A stretch of 64,000 bases of DNA from Treponema sp. (lineage in GTDB: Bacteria; Spirochaetota; Spirochaetia; Treponematales; Treponemataceae), in the NCBI GenBank assembly GCA_016294035.1, contig JAEDCT010000003.1, forward strand, positions 83,104 through 147,103, in the 5' to 3' direction. Within the stretch, counting starts at the first letter, position 1. Each line of letters starts with the position of its first letter. This document shows, in pieces, positions 8,176 through 16,984 of this stretch. The notes below the pieces were generated by a model. The model made no database searches and had not been told where the DNA came from. It saw only the letters and a list, made by a program, of their open reading frames with translations. The position numbers and the translations under genes were made by a program.

Positions 8176-9798
8176 ATGTTCAAATTAAAAAAAAGCTTGC
8201 TTATTGTTTTGGCTTCACTTGCAACACTTGGGGCTAGTGCTGAAAAGTATATTCTTCATGATGTTGTCATGAATCCAACAGGGAAAACAAAATCCTTTGC
8301 AGTAAAAAACAACATTACGGAAATCAACTACAAGAAAATTTTCAGCTCAACTGAAGAACTGGAAAAATATCTTGATGATATTCACCAGGAACTTGAAAAC
8401 ACAAGAATTCTCACTGACATCACGCACAGTTATGTTGTTCAGGGTAAAAATGATGATGGAGTAAATCTTGTAATAGCCCAGTATACATTTGATGAAAGCC
8501 ATTCCATGATTGTATTTCCAAAGCCCACATTTGATACAAACGATGGAATTGAGGTCAAGTTCAAGCTGAAAGACTCAAACTTTCTAGGTCTCATGAACAC
8601 AATGAACATTGACATTAACACACAGTTTGGTGATGAAGATCATCCTGACAATTATTCACGCGTCACATTTGGCTTTAATTTTGACTATGACTACCCTTTC
8701 AATAAAGGAATAACAAAAAACACCTGGTCAAACGCTTTGGAATTCAACTGGGCCATGGCCGATTCGTCCGCTGAATTCAACTACCTTACAGGAATTACCA
8801 TCGGTGTTCCATTTGGAGAGGGGCATCAGGCAAACTTTACTGTATCACAGGGAATATCAAGAAACCTTGACTATGAAATATTCGGTGATGAACTTTACTT
8901 TACGGAATCCTGTGGAATTGCAGTTCCATTCATAATCGGATACCTGGACAACACAACGGCTGTGGTATACACACCAAACATTGGATTCAACTACTATTGG
9001 GACATGGATGGAATCCACAACGACAACAAGTACCTTAACCAGAACCCAATCCTAACATTCGGACACAACATTGCAATCAATCACGTAAACTGGATAAAAG
9101 GAAACAATTTCAGGAACGGATACAAATTTTCTGCTGAACAGGGAATCGGCTGGAATTTTGGAGCAGATGAACTGAACAAAAGCATTGTTCCTACAGCCAG
9201 TGGAAACGTTCAGTTTTTCAAGGCATTCAAATACGCTGGAATTGCAATCAACATCGATGCATTTGCAGGATACAACTCAACAAAGAACATGGGAAAATTC
9301 ATCCGCGGTGCAGCAGACAGGCAAACCTATGATGACCAGTACAATATTGATATTGACAACTACGCTCTTGAATCACCTTGCGCAATTGTATTCAATTTTG
9401 ACCTGCCAATACATGTAGTTACTACTCACTGGCTCGACTGGTTCAACAGCATCTTCGGTGACTATGAAACTAAGCCAAAAGCAATCAGGGCAATTGCACT
9501 CGTTCCAAGAAAACTTTTCAGGTATCTTGATTTCGAAATGCAGGTCAACCCATTTGTTGATGTTGGCCTTTTCAAGAACAGAGCTACAGGTCACAACTTC
9601 GACATTTATGAAGGTATTTACACAGGCGGTCTGGAAGTTCTTATTTACCCTGAAAGGTGGCGAAGCTTTGTTGTTCGTGCTAGTTTAGGGTATGATGTGG
9701 GAGCAAAAATTCTTGATGGACATCTTGGATTTGACAGTTCATGGCGTGACCCTTCAAAACTTTGGGAAGCATACTTCGGTTTAGGACTTCACTTCTAA
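8176..9798 (+). CDS. Putative D15/Omp85-like outer-membrane barrel protein
   Basis: A 540-aa exported protein with a signal peptide at residues 1-22 (ending LGASA-EK). An N-terminal POTRA-like stretch lies at about 30-110 (ELENTRILTDITHSYVV followed by a strand ending in FPKPTF). The segment NDGIEVKFKLKDSNFLGLMN resembles the start of a bacterial surface antigen (D15) barrel. The rest to the C-terminus is rich in alternating aromatic beta strands and ends in FGLGLHF, with a terminal phenylalanine typical of outer-membrane proteins. It follows the WbaP-like gene by 3 bp, so a link to surface glycan export or anchoring is inferred. The barrel call is from pattern only; a spirochete-specific family is the alternative. 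Confidence 0.6.
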   Translation: MFKLKKSLLIVLASLATLGASAEKYILHDVVMNPTGKTKSFAVKNNITEINYKKIFSSTEELEKYLDDIHQELENTRILTDITHSYVVQGKNDDGVNLVIAQYTFDESHSMIVFPKPTFDTNDGIEVKFKLKDSNFLGLMNTMNIDINTQFGDEDHPDNYSRVTFGFNFDYDYPFNKGITKNTWSNALEFNWAMADSSAEFNYLTGITIGVPFGEGHQANFTVSQGISRNLDYEIFGDELYFTESCGIAVPFIIGYLDNTTAVVYTPNIGFNYYWDMDGIHNDNKYLNQNPILTFGHNIAINHVNWIKGNNFRNGYKFSAEQGIGWNFGADELNKSIVPTASGNVQFFKAFKYAGIAINIDAFAGYNSTKNMGKFIRGAADRQTYDDQYNIDIDNYALESPCAIVFNFDLPIHVVTTHWLDWFNSIFGDYETKPKAIRAIALVPRKLFRYLDFEMQVNPFVDVGLFKNRATGHNFDIYEGIYTGGLEVLIYPERWRSFVVRASLGYDVGAKILDGHLGFDSSWRDPSKLWEAYFGLGLHF

Positions 9799-9860
9799 AA
9801 AAGCGGCAATACAAGAAAATGCATGAGCAAATATTTCGGGCATATTGTGATTGGAGCAAA

Positions 9861-10982
9861 TTACTTAATCAGCTTCTGGGATGCGTAATCTCTCCAATAT
9901 TCTTCAGGTTCTGCCCTTGAAAGAATCTTGAGAAGCTCATTTGAATAGTTAGTCTTCCCATTGTCAGCAGAACTTGTTGCCAGAATACAGAAGATTTCCC
10001 AGATCTTGTTCTTGTTACCCCAGTCAACAATATCTGAGTATCTTGAACACTTTGTAAGGGCATCCTCAAAACCATTGTACTCATAGCCGATTATTCTCTG
10101 TGAAAGAACAGACTCAATCTTTGTAAGGGCAATAATACTGGCAAGAGCCGAGCATCTCAATGTCTTTTCTGACTCACCGATTTCCGAATAGAATTCACAA
10201 AGCTTTATAAGTGATTCCAGCGAAAGATCATTTTCACATCTATACAACAGAAAAAATTTTTCAACAGATTTTTTTGAATTCTCATTGATGATTCTGAGGA
10301 TTGACTTCATGAAAATCTCATCTCGATAATAGGGATCATCCTTAACAATCAGAAGAAGATACTTTTCAAAATTATTTTTTTCATCAAGGTCATATGAAAG
10401 ATCTGCCAGGTCGTAGAGAAGATCATACTTCTGCATTGGAACATCAAGATTTTCACTATGTTTGTAGGCTTCTTCCATATACTTTGCGGCAATCTTGAAC
10501 TCACCTTCAAGCCTGTAAATTTTTCCAAGAAGATAGTCAGCCTCAGGATAATGGGAATAGAAATCCATATATTCAACAAGTTTTGAAAATTTATTGCTGA
10601 AATAATCAATACCTTTTGCCTTAACATGAAAGTCAACTATATCAAGGGCTTCCTTCATTTCCAGCTCACTGAGTACAACTTTCACTGCATCAAGAACATC
10701 ATGCTCTTTTCTTACCTTGGCTTTTCTGAGAGTATTTTCAAGAGTATAGCTTTGCCACTGTGCATCTTGCCTGCGGATTTCCTTTGCCTTTTCAGCAAAC
10801 TGAATTGCATGAACAAAATCATTTGACTCAAATGCATTCTGAGCCTGTTTCAATGATCTCCAGGCTTCCTGCCCCTTCTGGACTTTTCTTGGTATGGCAT
10901 CACAAAATGCTCCAGAAACAACAACAGTCAAAATCAATAAGGCTGAGACAAGATATTTATGTATAATTGCACGATTCATCAA
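9861..10982 (-). CDS. Exported TPR-repeat protein
   Basis: A 373-aa protein with an N-terminal hydrophobic signal segment (residues 9-28) and no clear lipobox, then tandem helical repeats of the TPR type: AQNAFESNDFVHAIQFAEKAKEI at about 47-69, YLLGKIYRLEGEFKIAAKYMEEAYKHS at about 150-176 and others toward the end. TPR arrays mediate protein contacts, here probably in the periplasm. The start codon follows the ispG stop immediately, so it is translationally linked to ispG. A similar ispG-TPR pairing exists in T. pallidum (TP0446/TP0447, from memory). Exact function unknown. Confidence 0.7.
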   Translation of the reverse strand: MMNRAIIHKYLVSALLILTVVVSGAFCDAIPRKVQKGQEAWRSLKQAQNAFESNDFVHAIQFAEKAKEIRRQDAQWQSYTLENTLRKAKVRKEHDVLDAVKVVLSELEMKEALDIVDFHVKAKGIDYFSNKFSKLVEYMDFYSHYPEADYLLGKIYRLEGEFKIAAKYMEEAYKHSENLDVPMQKYDLLYDLADLSYDLDEKNNFEKYLLLIVKDDPYYRDEIFMKSILRIINENSKKSVEKFFLLYRCENDLSLESLIKLCEFYSEIGESEKTLRCSALASIIALTKIESVLSQRIIGYEYNGFEDALTKCSRYSDIVDWGNKNKIWEIFCILATSSADNGKTNYSNELLKILSRAEPEEYWRDYASQKLIK

Positions 10983-12086
10983 TTAAAGAGACTCCAATTC
11001 TTCTTTGAACACATTATCGGCATCTTTTGAATCAATTGTTCGCACTATTTTTCCTTTTTTGAAAATAATGCATCTTCCATCACCGCCGGCAATTCCAAGA
11101 TCAGCATGCTTTCCTTCCCCAGGACCATTGACAATGCATCCCATGACAGCAACAGTGATATCCTTGTTCATTGAAAGAAGCTTTTTCTGCCATCTGTCAA
11201 CAAAGGAATGGACATCAAATCCCAGGCGTCCACAGCGCGGGCAACTGACAATGGTAACTCCGCCCTTTCTGAAGCCGCACTCATGAAGGATTTCACGACC
11301 AGCAATAACTTCATTTTCCGGAGATGAACTAAGAGAAACTCTTATGGTTGAACCAATACCTTCTTTTAGCAGGTGTGTAAAAGCCATGGTTGACTTAACG
11401 ATTCCTGAAATAAGAGGTCCTGCCTCCGTAACACCAATATGAAGAGGAACATCGCTAACCCTTGCAAAAGCCTCATTTGCTTCAATTGTTTCATCAACTG
11501 AACTTGCCTTCATGCTGACAACATAATTTGAAAAACCAAGATCCTCAAAAACCTCAGCTTCTCGAATGGCTGTCTGAGCAAGAGCCTGAGCCCGGCTTAT
11601 CTTTCCAAATTCAACAAGAGCCTCAAGATCCTTTGGAAGACTTCCTGTATTAACACCAATTCTGATAAGTGCATTCTTTTTCCTGCATTCATCTACAACA
11701 GACCTAACCCTGTCAATGGTGCCAATGTTTCCTGGATTAATTCTTATGACAGGAACAGTTCCCTTAAGACATTCAAGGGCCAGCTTATAATCAAAATGAA
11801 TGTCGGCAACAAGAGGCACATCAGTATGCTTCTGAATCACACAAAGGCCATGTGCACTTTCCATGTCCGGAACAGCAAATCGAACTATATCGCATCCCAG
11901 GGACTTAAGATTGTTGATTTCCCGAAGAATTGACTCAAGTTTTGGAGAATCTTCAGTAACATCAGTAATACCATCTTTCCACATGGTCTGAATTGTCAAG
12001 GGATGATTTTTTCCAAGATAAATTTTTCTGATTCCGTTTTCTCCACCCAGAGAAACTTCACGTGGTATTTTATAAATATTTTCCAT
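10983..12086 (-). CDS. ispG: 4-hydroxy-3-methylbut-2-en-1-yl diphosphate synthase
   Basis: IspG (GcpE) catalyses the penultimate step of the non-mevalonate (MEP) isoprenoid pathway, using a [4Fe-4S] cluster. The TIM-barrel part includes LTIQTMWKDGITDVTED and DIVRFAVPDMESA. The cluster-binding C-terminal part has IVSCPRCGRLGFD and VAVMGCIVNGPGEGKHADLGIAGG, which supply the three conserved cysteines. The ATG at 12086 (MENIYKIP) fits the family N-terminus; the open frame runs 27 codons further to a TTG at 12167, but that overlaps the upstream terminator hairpin. The product is 367 aa, normal for the family. It needs its own promoter or readthrough because a terminator lies just upstream. Confidence 0.95.
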   Translation of the reverse strand: MENIYKIPREVSLGGENGIRKIYLGKNHPLTIQTMWKDGITDVTEDSPKLESILREINNLKSLGCDIVRFAVPDMESAHGLCVIQKHTDVPLVADIHFDYKLALECLKGTVPVIRINPGNIGTIDRVRSVVDECRKKNALIRIGVNTGSLPKDLEALVEFGKISRAQALAQTAIREAEVFEDLGFSNYVVSMKASSVDETIEANEAFARVSDVPLHIGVTEAGPLISGIVKSTMAFTHLLKEGIGSTIRVSLSSSPENEVIAGREILHECGFRKGGVTIVSCPRCGRLGFDVHSFVDRWQKKLLSMNKDITVAVMGCIVNGPGEGKHADLGIAGGDGRCIIFKKGKIVRTIDSKDADNVFKEELESL

Positions 12087-12149
12087 AGTCACCAGATTAT
12101 AAATCCTTGCATCAAAAAGTTCAATTTTGCATGGAACTTCAATACATGC

Positions 12150-12180
12150 AAAAAAATGGCACCCCAAAACTGAAGTGCCA
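12150..12180 (-). terminator. Intrinsic terminator after flgF-flgG
   Basis: On the minus strand TGGCAC...GTGCCA forms a stem with a 12-base interior, followed by seven T. It lies 40 bp past the flgG stop and ends the rod operon. Confidence 0.75.
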
Positions 12181-12220
12181 TAAGGTTAAGTTATTGATTG
12201 AGTTTTAATTAAATCCTTTT

Positions 12221-13015
12221 TTAGCGCTTGAGGCTGGCTGCAGTCTGAAGCATGTTGTCACTTGTCTGGATAGCCTTTGAGTTAAATTCATAGGCACGCT
12301 GGGCAACAATCATTTGCACCATTTCATTTACAACTGAAACATTGCTCATTTCAAGGAACTTGTGCTTTGTAACACCCATTCCGTCAATTCCAGGCCTGCT
12401 GGCAATTGGATCACCAGATGCATTTGTAACCTTGTAAAGGTTGTCACCAGTGTTTTCAAGACCAACTGCATTGGGGAATCTGTAGAGTTCAAGCTGTCCA
12501 ACATCAACTGGATCAAGTTCACCATTTACCTTTACAGTAACTCGTCCATGATCGGAAACGCTCAGTGTTTCAAGCTGAAATCCTTCAGGAAGAATAATTT
12601 CCGGTACAACACGAAGACCATTTGCAGTTACAAGCTGACCCGTAGAATCAACCTTGAATGAACCGTCACGAGTATAGGCCCATGATCCATCATACTGCTG
12701 AACACGGAAAAAACCGTCCCCAACAATGGCAATGTCAGTATCTACACCAGTTGCCTGCAAAGAACCCTGAGTCATGATTCTCTGAGTTGCACCAAGCTTT
12801 ACACCACTACCCATCTGAAGACCGACAGGAGTAACTGTGTCCTCAGTTGCCGGAGTTCCTGCAAGTTTCACGTTCTGATAGAGAAGATCCTCAAATTCAG
12901 CTCTATGCTGCTTGAATCCTGTTGTATTTACGTTTGAAAGATTGTTTGAGATTGTATCAATATTTGCCTGCTGCCCGTTCATTCCAGTTGCAGCATTCCA
13001 TAAGCTTCTTACCAT
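12221..13015 (-). CDS. flgG: Flagellar distal rod protein FlgG
   Basis: A 264-aa rod protein forming the distal rod in the periplasm. The N-terminal motif WNAATGMNGQQANIDTISNNLSNVNTTGFK (residues 6-35) and C-terminal motif VSVVNEMVQMIVAQRAYEFNSKAIQTSDNML are the paired amphipathic helices of rod/hook proteins. FlgG is told from FlgF by the family-typical MVRSLWNAATGM start and the EDLLYQNVKLAG segment. It follows flgF by 41 bp and is read from the sigma-28-type promoter at 13876-13902. A terminator follows at 12150. Confidence 0.95.
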   Translation of the reverse strand: MVRSLWNAATGMNGQQANIDTISNNLSNVNTTGFKQHRAEFEDLLYQNVKLAGTPATEDTVTPVGLQMGSGVKLGATQRIMTQGSLQATGVDTDIAIVGDGFFRVQQYDGSWAYTRDGSFKVDSTGQLVTANGLRVVPEIILPEGFQLETLSVSDHGRVTVKVNGELDPVDVGQLELYRFPNAVGLENTGDNLYKVTNASGDPIASRPGIDGMGVTKHKFLEMSNVSVVNEMVQMIVAQRAYEFNSKAIQTSDNMLQTAASLKR

Positions 13016-13056
13016 AATTAATCCCTGCCTTAACTATTCAATGTTTATGTTACAAA

Positions 13057-13857
13057 TTACCTGTTAACAGTAACAACCTTAGACCAAAGTGTTTCCATCA
13101 TGCTGTCTTCAGTCTGAACCGACTTCTGGTTTGCTTCATAAGCACGGTTTACTTCAATCATTTGAACCATTTCATTAACAACATTTACGTTGCTGGTTTC
13201 TGTATAACCCTGAAGCAATTTTGGTCTTTCATCACCTTCAGCAATATGTGGTTCTCCGGAGAATTTCGTTGTATTCCACAATGAAGATCCCTGCTTCTTA
13301 AGGTATCGCTCGTTTTCAAATCGCACAACCTTAACGCGATCAACAAGGGTGCTGTCATCCTTTGTATAAATCATTCCGTCCTGATTAACATAAAATTTGT
13401 CATCTGGAACATGGATTGCTCCATTTTCACCAAGAACCGGATAACCTTCCTTTGTAAGGAGGATTCCTTCCTTTCCGAGATGGAAATTTCCGTTTCGTGT
13501 GTATCGTTCGCCGGCTGGAGTCTGAACTGCAAAAAATCCTTCTCCACCCAGGGCAAAATCAGTTTTTGTGTCTGTATTCTTGAAAGATCCCTGAGAAAAA
13601 TCTGTGTAAAGTTCGTTTGTTTCTACGCCAAGTCCAATAGTCCCAACAATAGGGGCAACATCAAAAGATCCCTGGGAATTGCTGTACTGTCCGTCTGCCT
13701 GAACTCTTCTGAGCAAAAGCTCGCTGAATTCCTTGCTTACGGGAATTTCCTTCTTGAACCCTGTAGTGTCTACGTTTGCAAGATTGTTGGAAATTGTGTC
13801 CAGTCTGTTCTGCTGGGCATTCATTCCACTTGCACCAATGTACCATCCTCTAATCAT
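13057..13857 (-). CDS. flgF: Flagellar proximal rod protein FlgF
   Basis: A 266-aa proximal rod protein. The N-terminal rod motif is WYIGASGMNAQQNRLDTISNNLANVDTTGFKK (residues 5-36), and the C-terminal motif is NVNVVNEMVQMIEVNRAYEANQKSVQTEDSMM. It is similar to the downstream flgG, from which it arose by duplication, and treponeme genomes often label the pair flgG-1/flgG-2. The start has GAGG upstream (ATAGAGGTTGTTATG). A near-consensus sigma-28 promoter lies about 20 bp ahead, so the leader is very short. Confidence 0.93.
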   Translation of the reverse strand: MIRGWYIGASGMNAQQNRLDTISNNLANVDTTGFKKEIPVSKEFSELLLRRVQADGQYSNSQGSFDVAPIVGTIGLGVETNELYTDFSQGSFKNTDTKTDFALGGEGFFAVQTPAGERYTRNGNFHLGKEGILLTKEGYPVLGENGAIHVPDDKFYVNQDGMIYTKDDSTLVDRVKVVRFENERYLKKQGSSLWNTTKFSGEPHIAEGDERPKLLQGYTETSNVNVVNEMVQMIEVNRAYEANQKSVQTEDSMMETLWSKVVTVNR

Positions 13858-13875
13858 AACAACCTCTATAATTGA

Positions 13876-13902
13876 TTATCGGAATCTGTAAAATAAACTT
13901 GA
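13876..13902 (-). promoter_or_regulatory. Sigma-28 (FliA/WhiG) promoter of flgF-flgG
   Basis: On the minus strand TCAAGTTT, an 11-base spacer, then TCCGATAA. Each half matches 7 of 8 bases of the TAAAGTTT-N11-GCCGATAA flagellar sigma-28 consensus, with exact spacing. A sigma-28 gene is present in the window at 38352. The predicted transcript starts about 10 bases ahead of the flgF start codon. Confidence 0.8.
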
Positions 13903-13985
13903 GGAAGCAAATAAAACAAGAATCTGGTTAATTTAAGTTTTTGGAGATTTTTTTCAATTTTGATGGATTTTTGATAGAATTAATA

Positions 13986-14013
13986 TTGAATTTATTTCAA
14001 ACTACTGTATAAT
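13986..14013 (+). promoter_or_regulatory. Sigma-70 promoter for the EAL gene
   Basis: TTGAAT, a 16-base spacer and a perfect TATAAT lie 46 bp ahead of the EAL-domain gene. Confidence 0.6.
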
Positions 14014-14058
14014 CGGTTTTGGGCGAGAGAAATCAATTTATTATTAAAAGTAGGTTCC

Positions 14059-15555
14059 ATGTCATCTTCAAATATAAAAAAAATAATCGCTCTTTTTTCT
14101 TCTATTTTTTTCCTTGCAGCTTATGCAAATGCAGATACTAACCTGTCCGAAAAAATAAAGAACGCTTATTCAGAAGTATCCACATCACTGATTATGCTGA
14201 ACATATTTGTCATTTCCCTGATTCTTCTGTTTTCAGCAGTCCTGATACTTATTTTTCTAAAAAAAAGTCTTTCCGTTGAAATTGACAACATCACGGGCAT
14301 ACCGACTTACATACATTTTGAAAAGGAAACAAAAAAAATCCTCTCAAAAGCTAAGTCTGGCGAATACGCAATTCTCTCACTGAACATTGACAACTTCAGA
14401 TCCCTCAACAATACCATTGGTATCATAAACGGCAATGAAATTCTCCGACGTCTTGGCCTCCACTTCTCTAGAAACAGGCTCAAGGGCGAAAAAATCTGCA
14501 GATTCTATGCTGACAATTTCATTTTTTTCATTAAATCACCGGATTTTTTCTGGAGCATTGAGGAAAGAGTATTCGAAATGACAGATGTAAAGGATCTGCT
14601 CAGGGATTTGCTTCCTGAAAAATACACCCTCAACTTCACGTCCAGCATCTATTACATCGATGATCCAAAAAGTTCCGTGGAATCCATGGTTGACAAGGCA
14701 AATCTTGCACAGAAGCTCCAGAAACACACCTTCTCAACCCATCGCGTCATTGAATACACAAAAGAAATGGCAAAAAATGTGGAATGGAACCGTGAAATTT
14801 CAGTTACAATGGAAAAGGCCATTGAAAACAGGGAATTCGAAGTCTATTTCCAGCCCAAATTCAGGTTTTCAGACGAAGGATGCATAGGAGCAGAGGCTCT
14901 CATCAGGTGGAATAATCCTGCCAAGGGTCTTCTTATGCCTGGAACCTTCGTGCCTCTTTTTGAAGACAATGGTTTCATTGAACGAATTGACAAGTACGTT
15001 CTTATAAGGGTTTGCGTATTTCTTGAAGAATGGGCTGCAACACCTGGTTATTCACCAATAACAATTTCATTCAACTTGAGCCGTCACCATCTGGACAATC
15101 CCCATCTTATCAAAGAACTGAGGGAAATCACAGACAAGTATGACATTGGAAACAATAAGATTGAAGTTGAACTGACGGAAAGCATCATGTTCCAGAACCA
15201 GCAGCAGATTATCAACGTAATGAATGAGATCAAGAAGGCCGGTTTCCAGGTATCTGTAGACGACTTTGGTTCAGGCTACTCTTCACTAAACCTGCTGAAG
15301 AGCATTCCTGCCGATGTAATCAAGCTGGACAAGGGATTTATCACGGAGCATCCAGAAGACAACAAAGAAAGCATCATCATCACATCAGTCATCGACATGG
15401 CAAAAAAACTTAACATCACAACAGTTGCAGAGGGAGTTGAAACAAAGAATCAGTCAGAACTCCTCAAAAACATTGGCTGTGACATAGTCCAGGGATTTTA
15501 CTATGCAAAACCGATGAAAGGATCTGAATTCAGAAAATTGTTGCAAAATTCATAA
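14059..15555 (+). CDS. c-di-GMP phosphodiesterase, degenerate GGDEF plus EAL
   Basis: A 498-aa membrane protein likely to hydrolyse cyclic di-GMP. There is a signal-like hydrophobic segment at residues 8-25 and a membrane helix at about 44-68. The GGDEF domain (about 75-215) starts with the usual DNITGIPTYIHFE but has YADNF at 150-154 in place of GGDEF, so it is probably not a cyclase. The EAL domain (about 245-495) keeps its catalytic set: EALIRW at 279-284, ELTES near 371, DDFGSGYSS from 401, KLDKGFI near 422 and VAEGVET with E458 and E461. It lies between the flagellar rod genes and glgC, with its own promoter. Control of motility is an inference. Confidence 0.88.
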   Translation: MSSSNIKKIIALFSSIFFLAAYANADTNLSEKIKNAYSEVSTSLIMLNIFVISLILLFSAVLILIFLKKSLSVEIDNITGIPTYIHFEKETKKILSKAKSGEYAILSLNIDNFRSLNNTIGIINGNEILRRLGLHFSRNRLKGEKICRFYADNFIFFIKSPDFFWSIEERVFEMTDVKDLLRDLLPEKYTLNFTSSIYYIDDPKSSVESMVDKANLAQKLQKHTFSTHRVIEYTKEMAKNVEWNREISVTMEKAIENREFEVYFQPKFRFSDEGCIGAEALIRWNNPAKGLLMPGTFVPLFEDNGFIERIDKYVLIRVCVFLEEWAATPGYSPITISFNLSRHHLDNPHLIKELREITDKYDIGNNKIEVELTESIMFQNQQQIINVMNEIKKAGFQVSVDDFGSGYSSLNLLKSIPADVIKLDKGFITEHPEDNKESIIITSVIDMAKKLNITTVAEGVETKNQSELLKNIGCDIVQGFYYAKPMKGSEFRKLLQNS

Positions 15556-15568
15556 ACTGAATTATAAT
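15541..15568 (+). promoter_or_regulatory. Sigma-70 promoter for glgC
   Basis: TTGCAA (15541-15546), a 16-base spacer and TATAAT (15563-15568), overlapping the end of the EAL gene. A second TATAAT at 15577-15582 lacks a matching -35. Confidence 0.55.
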
Positions 15569-15628
15569 ATTCTTCATATAATAAAGTTAATGATTATTCT
15601 CGCTTAATCAATTTGGAGGATTTATTAT

Positions 15629-16921
15629 ATGAAGCTTGAAAAAAATCAGGAACCTCGTGTTCTCGCAATTATTCTCGGTGGTGGAAAGGGAACACGTCTC
15701 TACCCTCTCACAAAAGAAAGATCAAAGCCAGCAGTTCCATTTGGTGGAAAATACAGAATTGTTGACATTCCAATTTCCAACTGTATCAACTCTGGTTACA
15801 AGAAAATTTATCTTTTGACACAGTTCAACTCAGCATCCCTGCACCTTCACATTTCAAATTCATACAATTTCGACCGTTTCTCAGGCGGATTTGTTGAAAT
15901 TCTTGCTGCAGAACAGACACTTGAACATTCAGGATGGTATGAAGGAACTGCTGATGCCGTAAGAAAGAATTTCGGTCACTTCAGAGTACAGCGCCCAACA
16001 CACTACATCATTCTTTCAGGAGACCAGCTTTACCGCATGGATCTTAAGGAATTCATGAACCAGCACATTGCAAGCGGAGCAAACATCACTATTGCAGCAA
16101 AGGCTGTTAACCGCCGCGATGCCACTGGATTCGGAATCATGAAGGTTGATGACAAGAACAAGATCACTGCATTCATGGAAAAGCCGGCAGCAGACCTTAA
16201 CATTGATGACTGGAAAATTCCTGAACAGTCACGCGGAAACCTTCCTGCAGAACTTGAATACCTTGCTTCTATGGGTATCTATATTTTCGATGCAGATACA
16301 ATGGAAGAAATGCTCAACAATGACCAGAAAGACTTCGGTAAGGAAATCATTCCAATGGCCATCAAGACAAAGAAGGTTAACAGCTATATCTTCAACGGAT
16401 ATTGGGAAGACATTGGAACAATCCGCTCATTCTACGAAGCAACTCTGGACCTCACAAATCCAGTTCCAAACTTCAACTTCTATGATGAAGAAAAACCAGT
16501 ATACACATACACACCTAACCTTCCACCAAGCAAGATCAACAATGCTGACATGGCAACATCACTTGCAAGTGAAGGATGTATAATTGGCGATTCAAGGCTC
16601 CAGCACTCAGTTATTGGAGTTCGTTCAATTATCAACGAAGGATGTGATCTTAACGGCGTTATCATGATGGGTTCTGACTACTACGAAACAGAATCGGAAA
16701 AGGCCGCAAACAGAAAGCAGGGTGTTCCAAATATTGGTATTGGAAAAGGATGCAAGATCAACAAGACAATCATTGACAAGAACGCAAAGATTGGTAACAA
16801 CTGCAGCATCAATGCAACTGGAAAAAGATATGAGGACGGAGATCACGGCTCATTCTACAGTGCAGAAGGCATTATTGTTATTCGTAAGGGAGCAATCATT
16901 CCAGACGGAACAGTGATCTAA
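15629..16921 (+). CDS. glgC: Glucose-1-phosphate adenylyltransferase
   Basis: Makes ADP-glucose from ATP and glucose 1-phosphate, the committing step of bacterial glycogen synthesis. The 430-aa protein has the nucleotidyltransferase motif LGGGKGTRLYPLTKERSKPAVPFGG at about 17-41, the substrate loop SGDQLYRMDLKEF near 131-143, FMEKP near 180 and a C-terminal left-handed beta-helix (about 300-430) with hexapeptide repeats such as IINEGCDLNGVIMMGSD. Family length is normal. A strong GGAGGA lies eight bases ahead of the ATG. No other glg gene is nearby. It is followed by a structured intergenic region ending in a terminator at 17125. Confidence 0.95.
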   Translation: MKLEKNQEPRVLAIILGGGKGTRLYPLTKERSKPAVPFGGKYRIVDIPISNCINSGYKKIYLLTQFNSASLHLHISNSYNFDRFSGGFVEILAAEQTLEHSGWYEGTADAVRKNFGHFRVQRPTHYIILSGDQLYRMDLKEFMNQHIASGANITIAAKAVNRRDATGFGIMKVDDKNKITAFMEKPAADLNIDDWKIPEQSRGNLPAELEYLASMGIYIFDADTMEEMLNNDQKDFGKEIIPMAIKTKKVNSYIFNGYWEDIGTIRSFYEATLDLTNPVPNFNFYDEEKPVYTYTPNLPPSKINNADMATSLASEGCIIGDSRLQHSVIGVRSIINEGCDLNGVIMMGSDYYETESEKAANRKQGVPNIGIGKGCKINKTIIDKNAKIGNNCSINATGKRYEDGDHGSFYSAEGIIVIRKGAIIPDGTVI

Positions 16922-16984
16922 AAATCCTTGAGTTTCCTTTAGCGCTCAGCAGATGTTTTTTCTAGCTAAATCATCTTCCGCCCG

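Noticed and set aside
11010..11020. Minus-strand GCCGATAA ahead of the TPR gene, an exact sigma-28 -10
   Set aside because: It lies in ispG coding sequence, and the -35 region at the right spacing matches only 4 of 8 bases.
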